A DNA stretch of 64,000 nt from Citrobacter sp. R56 (GTDB lineage Bacteria > Pseudomonadota > Gammaproteobacteria > Enterobacterales > Enterobacteriaceae). The notes beneath the pieces were generated by a model. The model did not search any database, was not told where the DNA came from, and saw only the letters and a program-made list of their open reading frames with translations. This document shows, piece after piece, positions 33,935 to 42,838 of the stretch. Positions within the stretch are counted from its first letter, which is position 1; each line of letters starts with the position of its first letter. The stretch covers positions 3,844,001-3,908,000 of the forward strand of contig NZ_CP069159.1 of NCBI RefSeq assembly GCF_016811995.1. The letters run 5' to 3'. Made by a program: the position numbers and the translations under genes.

Positions 33935-34621
33935 TTATTTTTCTATATTTTTCTCAATATCATGCAGCAAACGGTGCAACATTGCGGTGTCCCGCTGCCC
34001 TAACAGGCCAATGCGTTGCTGTAACCAATCTGCCAGTTTGATGTCGTCAGCCACATCCAGAGAACCCAGTAACCTTACAATCCGTGCGCGTAATGCCTGC
34101 AACTGAAACTCATCAGATGTTTCAGTCTCTTTTATGGATTGTTGCATTAAACCTGCTAATTGATAGCAGTAGACCATCACCGCCTGGCCTAAATTGAGCG
34201 AAGGGTAATCAGCGACCATCGGAACCCCCGTCAGCACATCCGCCAACGCCAATTCTTCATTTGTTAGCCCTGAATCTTCGCGTCCAAACACCAATGCGGC
34301 GTGACGCATCCAGCCGGACTTTTCCTGCAACAAGGGCAACAGTTCTGCTGGCGTTGCATAGTAATGAAATTTCGCGCGGCTACGGGCGGTCGTCGCGACG
34401 GTAAATTCAACGTCGTGCAGAGCCTCCTCCAGAGTATTGAAAACACTAATATTATCAATTATATCACCTGAACCATGCGCGACCCAACGCGTGGCGGGTT
34501 CAAGGTGGGCCTGACTGTCGACGATACGCAAATCGGTAAAACCCATTGTCTTCATAGCGCGTGCCGCAGCGCCAATGTTTTCCGCTCTGGCCGGGGCGAC
34601 CAGGATGATTGTTAAACGCAT
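33935..34621 (-). CDS. yjtD: tRNA/rRNA methyltransferase (SpoU/TrmH family) YjtD
   Basis: This encodes 228 residues, the E. coli YjtD (LasT) length. The SPOUT-fold motifs can be seen: N-terminal ILVAPARAENIGAAARAMKTMGF, then VFGREDSGLTNEEL, then the knot segment PSLNLGQAVMVYCYQL that binds SAM. It resembles TrmJ, which 2'-O-methylates tRNA position 32, but its own substrate is not established. It lies alone between the thr promoter and the arcA leader, on the minus strand. Confidence 0.94.
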   Translation of the reverse strand: MRLTIILVAPARAENIGAAARAMKTMGFTDLRIVDSQAHLEPATRWVAHGSGDIIDNISVFNTLEEALHDVEFTVATTARSRAKFHYYATPAELLPLLQEKSGWMRHAALVFGREDSGLTNEELALADVLTGVPMVADYPSLNLGQAVMVYCYQLAGLMQQSIKETETSDEFQLQALRARIVRLLGSLDVADDIKLADWLQQRIGLLGQRDTAMLHRLLHDIEKNIEK

Positions 34622-34966
34622 TTATGAGACTCTTTTTGACTGGCCCGCGGGGAATAATGTGATGCATATCATCATATTACGCGGCGCGAATTTACAAATT
34701 TTTAACGAAAATCACTGAATCAGCATTTCACATTCAGTAAAAGACGCTAAACTGTTTCCTGTGTTTACAAACGATTATTATGTTAATAAAAGTTGCATAT
34801 CTTTCTGTTTATTTAGGATAATTTAATTTAAACTGAATCTCATCCATTGGATTCATTACATTTATTAGTTAGGTCGCGCAACTAGTTGGATTGCTGCAAT
34901 TTTGTGATGAAAGCTAGCATTTAGATACGATGATTTCATCAAACTGTTAACGTGCTACAATTGAAC

Positions 34967-34980
34967 TTGATATATGTCAA
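34967..34980 (+). promoter_or_regulatory. putative FNR box upstream of arcA
   Basis: TTGATATATGTCAA matches the FNR consensus TTGAT-N4-ATCAA with one change in the right half. It lies about 280 bases upstream of arcA, in agreement with FNR activation of arcA in E. coli. Confidence 0.72.
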
Positions 34981-35021
34981 CGAAGCGTAGTTTTATTGGG
35001 TGTCCGGTATCACTTAGCCTG

Positions 35022-35161
35022 TTATGTTGCTGTTAAAATGGTTAGGATGACAGCCGTTTTTGACACTGTCGGGTCCAGAGGGAAAGTACCCAGACCAAGC
35101 TAATGATGTTGTTGACGTTGATGGAAAGTGCATCAAGAACGCAATTACGTACTTTAGTCAT
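35022..35161 (-). pseudogene. yjjY: yjjY, frameshifted by one missing base
   Basis: The minus strand from the ATG at 35161 encodes MTKVRNCVLDALSINVNNIISLV, matching E. coli YjjY (46 aa) from memory. After that valine one base is missing, and the match resumes in the next frame as GTFPLDPTVSKTAVIL and ends ILTILTAT before TAA at 35022-35024. The span is 140 bases, exactly one less than the 141 needed. As read, the frame ends after 39 residues (stop at 35042-35044). Either the gene is broken here or yjjY is not a real protein and the DNA is kept for arcA control. Confidence 0.8.
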
Positions 35162-35256
35162 GTTACGCCGATCATGTTAATTTGCGACATGCATCAGGCA
35201 GGTCAGGGACTTTTGTACTTCCTGTTTCGATTTAGTTGGCAATTTAGGTAGCAAAC

Positions 35257-35973
35257 ATGCAGACCCCGCACATTCTTATCGTTGAAGACGAGTTGGTAAC
35301 ACGCAACACGTTAAAAAGTATTTTCGAAGCGGAAGGCTATGATGTATTCGAAGCGACAGATGGCGCGGAAATGCATCAGATCCTCTCTGAATATGACATC
35401 AACCTGGTGATTATGGATATCAATTTGCCAGGGAAAAACGGTCTTCTGTTAGCGCGTGAACTGCGTGAACAGGCTAACGTTGCGTTGATGTTCTTGACGG
35501 GCCGCGATAACGAAGTCGATAAAATCCTCGGCCTCGAAATCGGTGCGGATGACTACATCACCAAACCGTTTAACCCGCGCGAACTGACTATCCGTGCGCG
35601 CAACCTGCTGTCTCGTACCATGAACCTGGGGACTGTCAGCGAAGAACGTCGTAGCGTTGAAAGCTATAAGTTCAATGGTTGGGAACTCGATATCAACAGC
35701 CGTTCTTTGATTGGTCCAGATGGCGAGCAGTATAAACTGCCACGCAGCGAATTCCGTGCCATGCTTCACTTCTGTGAGAACCCGGGTAAGATCCAGTCTC
35801 GCGCAGAATTGCTGAAGAAAATGACCGGTCGCGAGCTGAAGCCGCATGACCGTACTGTTGACGTGACCATTCGTCGTATTCGTAAACATTTCGAATCAAC
35901 GCCGGATACGCCGGAAATTATCGCCACCATCCACGGCGAAGGCTACCGTTTCTGCGGCGACCTGCAGGATTAA
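35257..35973 (+). CDS. arcA: response regulator ArcA
   Basis: This encodes 238 residues, the E. coli length. The receiver domain has acidic residues at 10-11 (VEDE), phospho-acceptor Asp54 (VIMDINLPG) and the conserved lysine in YITKPFNP. The C-terminal winged-helix OmpR-type domain ends [27 protein letters not shown]. Phosphorylated by ArcB, it represses aerobic respiration genes under low oxygen. It has a long upstream leader and a strong terminator. Confidence 0.99.
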   Translation: MQTPHILIVEDELVTRNTLKSIFEAEGYDVFEATDGAEMHQILSEYDINLVIMDINLPGKNGLLLARELREQANVALMFLTGRDNEVDKILGLEIGADDYITKPFNPRELTIRARNLLSRTMNLGTVSEERRSVESYKFNGWELDINSRSLIGPDGEQYKLPRSEFRAMLHFCENPGKIQSRAELLKKMTGRELKPHDRTVDVTIRRIRKHFESTPDTPEIIATIHGEGYRFCGDLQD

Positions 35974-35995
35974 TCCTGACACCTCCGGTATTAAA

Positions 35996-36019
35996 AACGG
36001 CGCTCCTGGCGCCGTTTTT
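35996..36019. terminator. bidirectional terminator between arcA and creD
   Basis: Stem AACGGCGC/GCGCCGTT with loop TCCTG is followed by a T run on the plus strand and preceded by an A run, so it can end both arcA and the creABCD operon. Confidence 0.9.
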
Positions 36020-36034
36020 CATTTCTCACCTGTG

Positions 36035-37393
36035 TTACTTCCAGATACGCAATTCATCATCGCTCGCGGGTTTGGATTCTTTCGCCTTTGGGCGGGAAAG
36101 CGAATACCAGTCAAAATGACGCGTCAGGAACATCACCCCGCTCAACGCCAACAGGAGCACGCCGGTTCCCAGCAGCAACGCGCTGTCTGCGGAGTTCAAC
36201 AGTACCCACATCACCCCATCCAGCGCCAATAACGCCAGGGTAAACACCACGCTATTCCGCCACCCTTTCAGCACCGCCTGCAAATAAACACCGTTCATCA
36301 ACGCGCCCACCAGACTCGCCGCGGCCCATGCCGCCGTAAAACCAATGTGTTCAGACAGTGCCAGTAATAACAGGTAAAACATGACCAGTGACATCCCGAC
36401 CAGCAGGTATTGGATGGGATGCAGTCGTTGCGCCGTCAGGGTCTCAAAGACAAAAAAAGCCATGAACGTCAGCGCAATCAGCAAAATGGCATACTTTGTC
36501 GCCCTGTCGGTTAATTGATACTGATCGGCGGGCGTGGTGACGGCGACTCTGAACGACGGTAGGCTGTACCAGCCCATTTTTTCGGTCTCTCCGGCCTCGG
36601 GAAACTGCTCTCCAAGATTATTGGCAAACCAGCTACTCTGCCATTTTGCGTGAAAACCCGACTCGCTCAGCTCACGGCTGGTCGGTAAGAAATCGCCCAA
36701 GAATCTGGGATGGGGCCAGTTGCTGACCAGCGTCATTTCGCTATTTCGCCCCACCGGCACCACGGAGAAACTCCCGGTTCCGCTCAGATTCAGCGAAAAC
36801 GCCAGACTCAGATTGGTCTTTACCCATTGCGCATCCGGCAGTGGAATATGGAGACCTTGTACCCCTCCGGCAAGTCCGGTGCCGGGTTCAACGGTCAGTG
36901 CGGTCCCATTCACCTGCGGCGCATTCACCACACCTATCCCCCGGGCATCGCCTACGCCCACCACGATAAACGGTTTCCCGAGGGTGATATTCGGTCTTTC
37001 TAATTCACTCAGGCGAGTAGCATCAAACTCCGCCTTCACTGACAAATCGCTGTGCCAGACCTGAGCGTCATAAATACCGATGTTGCGGGACTCGACGTTC
37101 TGATTTCCCTCCACCATCAGGGATTCCGGCAGCCAGAAATGAATGTAGCTGCGCTTATGCTGAACGTCTTTCTCATTCTCCAGAACGGTATACAGCTCTG
37201 TCACGGGAATCGCTACCAGCGGGCCGACCACTTTTTGCGACCCACTGGTGCTTTGGCGAATCGCATCCTCGACGGTGCTACGGTAATCCGCTCGCTCTAC
37301 GATTATCTGTCTGACCATCATCAACGGAATCAACAGCAGTAATATCGCGCCACTTAACGTGACCATTTTCCAGAACAGGGGGGATTTAAACAT
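36035..37393 (-). CDS. creD: inner membrane protein CreD
   Basis: This encodes 452 residues (E. coli 450) from the ATG at 37393 (MFKSPLFWKM), with AGGAGAAAG upstream. One N-terminal membrane segment (about residues 10-30) is followed by a large periplasmic domain and five or so C-terminal membrane segments (about 305-440). CreD is the most strongly CreBC-induced gene of the regulon and is linked to colicin E2 tolerance, envelope integrity and beta-lactam response; its molecular activity is unknown. A cre-tag lies in front of it. Confidence 0.95.
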   Translation of the reverse strand: MFKSPLFWKMVTLSGAILLLLIPLMMVRQIIVERADYRSTVEDAIRQSTSGSQKVVGPLVAIPVTELYTVLENEKDVQHKRSYIHFWLPESLMVEGNQNVESRNIGIYDAQVWHSDLSVKAEFDATRLSELERPNITLGKPFIVVGVGDARGIGVVNAPQVNGTALTVEPGTGLAGGVQGLHIPLPDAQWVKTNLSLAFSLNLSGTGSFSVVPVGRNSEMTLVSNWPHPRFLGDFLPTSRELSESGFHAKWQSSWFANNLGEQFPEAGETEKMGWYSLPSFRVAVTTPADQYQLTDRATKYAILLIALTFMAFFVFETLTAQRLHPIQYLLVGMSLVMFYLLLLALSEHIGFTAAWAAASLVGALMNGVYLQAVLKGWRNSVVFTLALLALDGVMWVLLNSADSALLLGTGVLLLALSGVMFLTRHFDWYSLSRPKAKESKPASDDELRIWK

Positions 37394-37451
37394 AGCCTTT
37401 CTCCTTTGCAATAACAGCAGAGTAGAGAGGCTATGTGGGGAGAATTTGAAG

Positions 37452-38876
37452 TTATGTGAAGTGACGGTGAAGTGTCAGCGATGCCTGAACGCCGCCTTCC
37501 GGGCGGTTCTTCAAAGCGACCTCTCCTTTGAGTAAACGGGCCACTTCGCTCACGAACGCCAGTCCCAGACCGCTGCTCTTGTGCCCATTCTCACGCGGCA
37601 ACGAGTAGAAACGTTCAAAAATACGCGGCAGCGCAAAATCGGGAATTCCGCTGCCGGTATCGCAAATCAGGAGTGTGACATATTCCGCATCGGCGTCCGC
37701 CTTCAGGAATATCTCCCCCTGCTCAGGGGTAAAATCGATCGCGTTATCAAGCAGATTCCCCAGCGCCTGCTCCAGCAGCTCCGGATCGGCTGAAACCACA
37801 AACGGCGAAGGGCTGATATGCAGCGAAATATTTTTTGCCGCCAGCTGGATGCTGCGAGCCTCGCCCACCTGAGCCAATAGCGGGTCGACGGCCACCGGCG
37901 TCAACGCAATATCCTGCCTGTTTTCCAGTCGCGCCTGGCGTAGCAGTGTCTCGACCAACGCCTGCATGCGGGCGTTTTGCGTCAGTATATTCCCGGTAAA
38001 CCGCGCGACCACATCGGGAGGCGGTCCTTCGCGCAAGATCTCCGCTGCGCCGCGAATCGCCGCCAGCGGGCTTTTCAATTCATGGGTTAAGGCATACACA
38101 TACTGCTCAATGTAGTTTTTACCTTCCAGCTTCAGACGCATGCTTTCCAGCGCCTGCGCCAGTTTACGCAGCTCGCTGCTGCCCAGTTCGGGTAAGGCGA
38201 CGGGTTGATTTTCCGTCACCGAATCGGCATAGCGCGCCAGTCTGGCAATGGAGCGGTTGATCCACCAAACCATCCCAACGCCAATCACTAATGCGATGCC
38301 CAACAATATGGCGCTCGCCCACAATATTCGGCGCTCACTACGCTTAATGACCGGAGCCATCGCCGCATTGGGTTTACCCACGCTAAGTACGCCGATGATA
38401 TTGCTACCGTCGGTAATCGGCGCGGCGACATACATCACGGTGCTTTCCGGGTCATCCGGATTTTGCGGCGTGCTGCGCGCACCATATTGCCCGCGAAGCG
38501 TGAGCCACACATCATTCCAGCGGGAGTAGTCTTCGCCCACCGCTTTGTTTGCGGAATCAAACAGTACCTTGCCCTGAGTATCAGTCATGTAGACATGGTA
38601 TTCATTGCGCACTTTGTTAATACCGCTGATATTGGCGCGAAAAGGACGGTTCTGTAGATGGCTAAACGCCTTCGCCAGTCGGCCATGTGCAGGATCGCCA
38701 GAAAGCACATCATCCCGCGCCAGCGCCGCCAGCAGCGTCGCCGTATCGATCAGCGTCCCTTCCGTTGCCCTGCGCACACCGGGCTTTATCTCCTGCACAA
38801 AGATCGACAGCACAAACCAGGCGGCGACGGCCACGATCAGAAAATAGCCGAGCAGCAATCGCATCCCAATGCGCAT
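37452..38876 (-). CDS. creC: sensor histidine kinase CreC
   Basis: This encodes 474 residues, the E. coli length. Two membrane segments (about 7-27 and 186-206) flank a periplasmic sensor region, followed by a HAMP linker. The HisKA box ALTHELKSPLAAIRG has the phosphorylated His265, and the ATPase domain shows DNAIDF, DTGSGIPDF and GLGLAFV. It phosphorylates CreB during growth on minimal or fermentable media. It begins one base from the creB stop (overlap at 38876). The last codons of creC carry the creD cre-tag. Confidence 0.97.
   Translation of the reverse strand: MRIGMRLLLGYFLIVAVAAWFVLSIFVQEIKPGVRRATEGTLIDTATLLAALARDDVLSGDPAHGRLAKAFSHLQNRPFRANISGINKVRNEYHVYMTDTQGKVLFDSANKAVGEDYSRWNDVWLTLRGQYGARSTPQNPDDPESTVMYVAAPITDGSNIIGVLSVGKPNAAMAPVIKRSERRILWASAILLGIALVIGVGMVWWINRSIARLARYADSVTENQPVALPELGSSELRKLAQALESMRLKLEGKNYIEQYVYALTHELKSPLAAIRGAAEILREGPPPDVVARFTGNILTQNARMQALVETLLRQARLENRQDIALTPVAVDPLLAQVGEARSIQLAAKNISLHISPSPFVVSADPELLEQALGNLLDNAIDFTPEQGEIFLKADADAEYVTLLICDTGSGIPDFALPRIFERFYSLPRENGHKSSGLGLAFVSEVARLLKGEVALKNRPEGGVQASLTLHRHFT
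37456..37471 (-). promoter_or_regulatory. CreB-binding cre-tag upstream of creD
   Basis: The minus strand reads TTCACCGTCACTTCAC, a perfect TTCAC-N6-TTCAC cre-tag. It lies in the last five codons of creC (HRHFT region). A hexamer TAGCCT 22 bases further on could be the -10 of a creD promoter, the spacing known for CreB-activated genes. Confidence 0.85.
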
Positions 38877-39565
38877 CAGGCGCTCCTCAGGCTGTATCCC
38901 ATACCGCGATGCGTATTAATGGGAGAGACTTCCGGATTGATCGCCCGAAGCTTCGCCCGCAACGTTTTGATATGCGTATCGACCGTTCTGTCAAAGGTAT
39001 CCTGCGCATCGGCCCAAACCAGGTCCATCAGTTGCTGACGAGAGTAAACGCGCCCAGGCGACACCAGCAGCGTTTTCAGTAGCAGAAATTCATAGCGCGT
39101 AAGGTTGAGCGGCATGCCGTACCAGGCAATTTGCGCCGCAGGTTCATTCAGCTCAAATTGCCCAATACGCAGAACAGGTGAAGGGGTTGAAAACTTCTTC
39201 ACGCGCCGGAGCAGTGTGCGCACTCTGGCGCACACTTCCCGTGGAGAAAACGGTTTCGCGACATAGTCATCCGCGCCAATCTCCAGACCGAGCAGCCGAT
39301 CCACTTCGTCGCTACGTGCGGTCAAAAAGAGGATCGGTAATGCCGGGTGGCGTTCCAGCAATTTTCTACACAACTCAAAACCACTGATATCGGGTAATCC
39401 TACATCCAGAATGACGACATCGGGCAGTCTGGAACGTGCTTGTTCCAGTACGGGGAACCCGCGTTCAAACGCCTCGACGGTAAATCCTTCCTGTTGCAGC
39501 ATGTAGATAAGCGTATCGGCAATCCCTTGCTCATCTTCAACCAGCCAGACCCGTTCCTGTTGCAT
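38876..39565 (-). CDS. creB: response regulator CreB
   Basis: This encodes 229 residues from the ATG at 39565 (MQQERVWLVEDEQG), the E. coli length. The OmpR-type receiver has phospho-acceptor Asp54 (VILDVGLPD) and the conserved lysine in YVAKPFSPRE; the C-terminal winged helix ends DRTVDTHIKTLRAKLRAI...GMGYSLR. With CreC it controls creD, genes of intermediary metabolism and, in some enterobacteria, resistance to beta-lactams and colicins. It starts 11 bases after creA. Confidence 0.97.
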   Translation of the reverse strand: MQQERVWLVEDEQGIADTLIYMLQQEGFTVEAFERGFPVLEQARSRLPDVVILDVGLPDISGFELCRKLLERHPALPILFLTARSDEVDRLLGLEIGADDYVAKPFSPREVCARVRTLLRRVKKFSTPSPVLRIGQFELNEPAAQIAWYGMPLNLTRYEFLLLKTLLVSPGRVYSRQQLMDLVWADAQDTFDRTVDTHIKTLRAKLRAINPEVSPINTHRGMGYSLRSA

Positions 39566-39576
39566 AGACTTCCTTG

Positions 39577-40050
39577 TTATTCCCGCCACGGCATAATGGG
39601 TACCGCGCTAATGGCATTTTTAGGCGACCCGTCGACAACCTTGTCAGAGTATGCCAGATAGGCCAGCGTGTTGCGTTTCGCATCATAGAAACGGACGACC
39701 TGTAATGACTTAAACACCAGCGAAGTCCGCTTCTTAAAGACGACTTCACCTTCCGCCTTACCGTTCTTAATTCTTTCGCTCAGTTCAACCGGTCCAACCT
39801 GCTGACACGAAATCGCGGCATCAGAGGTGTCTTCAGCGAGTCCCAGTCCCCCTTTAATGCCCCCGGTTTTTGCACGGCTCACGTAGCAGGTGACGTTTTT
39901 GACATCGGGATCATCAAACGCTTCCACGACAATTTTGTGATCCGGCCCCAGTACTTTGAAGACGGTATCGACCGAACCAATCTGCTCTGCATGGGCAACA
40001 TGTGTCAGCATGAGCAGAATTGAGGATATTACTAAGCTCTTATATTTCAT
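39577..40050 (-). CDS. creA: periplasmic/exported protein CreA
   Basis: This encodes 157 residues from the ATG at 40050 ([11 protein letters not shown]), the E. coli length. A signal peptide of about 21 residues ends near THVAHAEQ. The mature part ([30 protein letters not shown]) is strongly conserved with two cysteines that may pair. Its function is unknown. It is the first gene of creABCD. The frame is open 11 codons upstream, but E. coli agreement begins at this methionine. Confidence 0.95.
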   Translation of the reverse strand: MKYKSLVISSILLMLTHVAHAEQIGSVDTVFKVLGPDHKIVVEAFDDPDVKNVTCYVSRAKTGGIKGGLGLAEDTSDAAISCQQVGPVELSERIKNGKAEGEVVFKKRTSLVFKSLQVVRFYDAKRNTLAYLAYSDKVVDGSPKNAISAVPIMPWRE

Positions 40051-40261
40051 ATTGTTACCATTTTTAAATGTTTCACTGTGCAATTATTAAACATTCTAAG
40101 ATAAAATGTTTACAGATCACAGGATTACAATAATCACGCTTTCGACTGACCAAAAAAAGCATTTATGCGCAAAAAAAACACTGAATGCTAAAACAGCAAA
40201 AAATGCTATTATCCGAATACCTGATGTCAGGTACTCGTTGTTGAAAGGATGAGGATATTTT

Positions 40262-41131
40262 ATGGATCAGGCTGGCATTATTCGCGACCTATTAATCTGG
40301 CTGGAAGGTCATCTGGATCAGCCCCTGTCGCTTGACAATGTGGCGGCAAAAGCGGGTTATTCCAAGTGGCATCTGCAGAGAATGTTCAAGGACGTGACGG
40401 GCCATGCTATCGGCGCTTATATTCGCGCCCGTCGATTATCGAAATCCGCTGTGGCGTTGCGCCTGACGGCGCGTCCTATTCTGGACATTGCTCTGCAATA
40501 CCGCTTCGATTCTCAACAAACTTTTACACGCGCTTTTAAGAAACAGTTCTCCCAAACGCCAGCGTTGTATCGCCGTTCTCCAGAGTGGAGCTCTTTCGGG
40601 ATCCGCCCTCCTCTGCGTTTAGGCGAATTTACCCTGCCTGAACATCAGTTTGTCACGCTGGAAGACACCAGTCTGCTCGGCATTACACAGAGCTATTCCT
40701 GTTCGCTGGAACAAATTTCCGATTTCCGCCACGAGATGCGCGTTCAGTTCTGGCGAGATTTCCTGAGCCATGCCCCGACGATCCCTCCGGTGCTTTACGG
40801 GCTTAACGAGTCGCGCCCAAGCCTTGAGAAAGATGACGAGCAGGAAGTGTTTTACACCACCGCCTTACCGCGAGAGCAAGCCGACGGTTATGTGCAGGCC
40901 GGACACCCTGTCCTGCTGCAAGGTGGTGAATACGTGATGTTCACTTATGAAGGGTTGGGCACCGGCGTTCAGGACTTTATCCTGACGGTCTACGGTACAT
41001 GCATGCCAACGCTGAATTTGACCCGCCGTAAAGGGCAGGATATAGAGCGATACTTCCCGGCAGATGATGCCAAAGCCGGCGATCGCCCTATTAATCTGCG
41101 CTGTGAATTCCTGATTCCGATTCGTCGTTAA
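40262..41131 (+). CDS. rob: right-origin-binding transcriptional activator Rob
   Basis: This encodes 289 residues, the E. coli length. The N-terminal AraC/XylS domain has two helix-turn-helix units (about 10-105, including LSLDNVAAKAGYSKWHLQRMFKDVTG), and the C-terminal GyrI-like domain (about 120-289) senses bile salts, dipyridyl or decanoate. Rob activates the marRAB/soxRS/rob regulon. It shares a palindromic stop signal with gpmB: TTAA at 41128-41131 serves both convergent genes. Confidence 0.98.
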   Translation: MDQAGIIRDLLIWLEGHLDQPLSLDNVAAKAGYSKWHLQRMFKDVTGHAIGAYIRARRLSKSAVALRLTARPILDIALQYRFDSQQTFTRAFKKQFSQTPALYRRSPEWSSFGIRPPLRLGEFTLPEHQFVTLEDTSLLGITQSYSCSLEQISDFRHEMRVQFWRDFLSHAPTIPPVLYGLNESRPSLEKDDEQEVFYTTALPREQADGYVQAGHPVLLQGGEYVMFTYEGLGTGVQDFILTVYGTCMPTLNLTRRKGQDIERYFPADDAKAGDRPINLRCEFLIPIRR

Positions 41132-41775
41132 CGCTGCAACTCATCCAACGCAGGGGCGTCCAGATGTGAGATGTCCCCTGCGGTTTCAACAACCCAGCCA
41201 GACGCCAGCCACAAACTTTCCTGATAATCGACGCGGGAAATAGAACAGTTACGCAGACGTAACCGACGTTCCGCCCAGGCTGGCAGCCCCAGAATCGTAC
41301 TCACCAGACAGCCCAGCGCAATACCGTGGCTGACCAGCAGAGGTCGGCTGCCTTGCGGGAGCTCCAGGCAAGACATCAGTGCCGCGTTTACGCGCTCACT
41401 CAATTCCTGCATTGATTCGCCATCCGGAATACGGCCATCGACCGTGCCATCAACCAGCTGGCGGCGCCAGTTCTCTTCTTCTTCATTGAGTGAATCGATG
41501 TGCCGTTTTTCCAGCACCCCCATATTCAGCTCACGCAGACGAGAATCGAAAGTGATATCACAACCACACGCCTGGGCGATTATCTCTGCCGTGCGACGCG
41601 TGCGACCTAAATCACTGCTCACGATATGAGTGATGCCAAGCTCTTTGGCGCGCACGCCCACCTGCACGGCTTGTTGCTCACCTTTAGCGGTCAGCGGGCT
41701 GTCAGACTGGCCTTGAATACGTCGCTCGGCGTTCCACTGCGTCTCACCGTGGCGAACAAGGTATACCTGTAACAT
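41128..41775 (-). CDS. gpmB: phosphoglycerate mutase-like histidine phosphatase GpmB (YtjC)
   Basis: This encodes 215 residues of the histidine phosphatase superfamily. The catalytic motif LVRHGETQWNAERRIQGQSD has His9, and the second histidine lies in LLVSHGIALGC. The E. coli homologue is called GpmB but is probably not a glycolytic mutase; its substrate is uncertain. It is convergent with rob, overlapping by four bases. Confidence 0.93.
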   Translation of the reverse strand: MLQVYLVRHGETQWNAERRIQGQSDSPLTAKGEQQAVQVGVRAKELGITHIVSSDLGRTRRTAEIIAQACGCDITFDSRLRELNMGVLEKRHIDSLNEEEENWRRQLVDGTVDGRIPDGESMQELSERVNAALMSCLELPQGSRPLLVSHGIALGCLVSTILGLPAWAERRLRLRNCSISRVDYQESLWLASGWVVETAGDISHLDAPALDELQR

Positions 41776-41826
41776 GCTTTTTATCCGTTATACTGCGATG
41801 ACATTCTTTTCTGAGTAAATCTGATT

Positions 41827-42342
41827 ATGCACCATGTTGTCTCAGCAACCACCAATCCCGCCAAAATTCAGGCAATTCTGCAGGCATTTAACGAGATCTT
41901 CGGTGAAGGATCCTGCCATATTGAATCCGTCTCCGTCGAGAGCGGGGTACCAGAACAGCCCTTTGGAAGTCCGGAAACGCGTGCTGGCGCACGAAATCGC
42001 GTAGAAAACGCGCGCGCCCTGCGCCCGCAGGCTGACTTTTGGGTCGCCATTGAAGCGGGAATTGATGAGGGCAGTACATTCAGTTGGGTCGTTATCGAAA
42101 ACCGCGAACAGCGTGGGGAATCACGTTCAGCCACCCTGCCGTTACCCGCCGTCATTCTGGAGAAAGTACAGGCAGGGGATGCGCTCGGCCCGGTGATGTC
42201 TCACTATACCGGCATTGATGAGATTGGGCGTAAAGAGGGGGCGATTGGCGTGTTTACCGCCGGGACGTTAACGCGCGCCAGCGTCTATCACCAGGCGGTG
42301 ATTCTGGCGTTAAGTCCGTTCCATAATGCGGTGTATCAATAG
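41827..42342 (+). CDS. yjjX: inosine/xanthosine triphosphatase YjjX
   Basis: This encodes 171 residues close to E. coli YjjX. The Maf/Ham1-like start [14 protein letters not shown] and the segment [31 protein letters not shown] are typical. It hydrolyses non-canonical ITP and XTP, so it cleans the nucleotide pool, and it can bind EF-Tu. It is divergent from gpmB, 51 bases away. Confidence 0.95.
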   Translation: MHHVVSATTNPAKIQAILQAFNEIFGEGSCHIESVSVESGVPEQPFGSPETRAGARNRVENARALRPQADFWVAIEAGIDEGSTFSWVVIENREQRGESRSATLPLPAVILEKVQAGDALGPVMSHYTGIDEIGRKEGAIGVFTAGTLTRASVYHQAVILALSPFHNAVYQ

Positions 42343-42345
42343 CAT

Positions 42346-42418
42346 TTTGCCTGATGGCGCACAGCGTTAAGGCCTACAAAATGGCCATATTTCGCCGCAG
42401 GCCGCCATCCGGCAATCA
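42346..42418. repeat. REP element between yjjX and trpR
   Basis: TTGCCTGATGGCGCACAGCG and GCAGGCCGCCATCCGGC form a REP pair in the gap between the convergent yjjX and trpR genes. Confidence 0.75.
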
Positions 42419-42422
42419 ACCG

Positions 42423-42814
<392 letters not shown>

Positions 42815-42838
42815 GATATCATAACACAACCGAAGCGA

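Larger units (their letters stand above)
34622..35256 (+). other. arcA upstream and leader region
   Basis: This 635-base gap separates yjtD from arcA. It is AT-rich at its yjtD end. It carries a symmetric FNR-like box at 34967-34980 and, on the opposite strand, the frameshifted yjjY sequence at 35022-35161. E. coli arcA is transcribed from several promoters in this interval, one dependent on FNR. The conservation of the part next to arcA suggests a structured or regulated 5' leader. Confidence 0.65.

Noticed and set aside
35060..35251. 63-codon plus-strand frame in the arcA leader
   Set aside because: It overlaps the yjjY DNA on the opposite strand and lacks a Shine-Dalgarno sequence; conservation there is explained by arcA control or yjjY.
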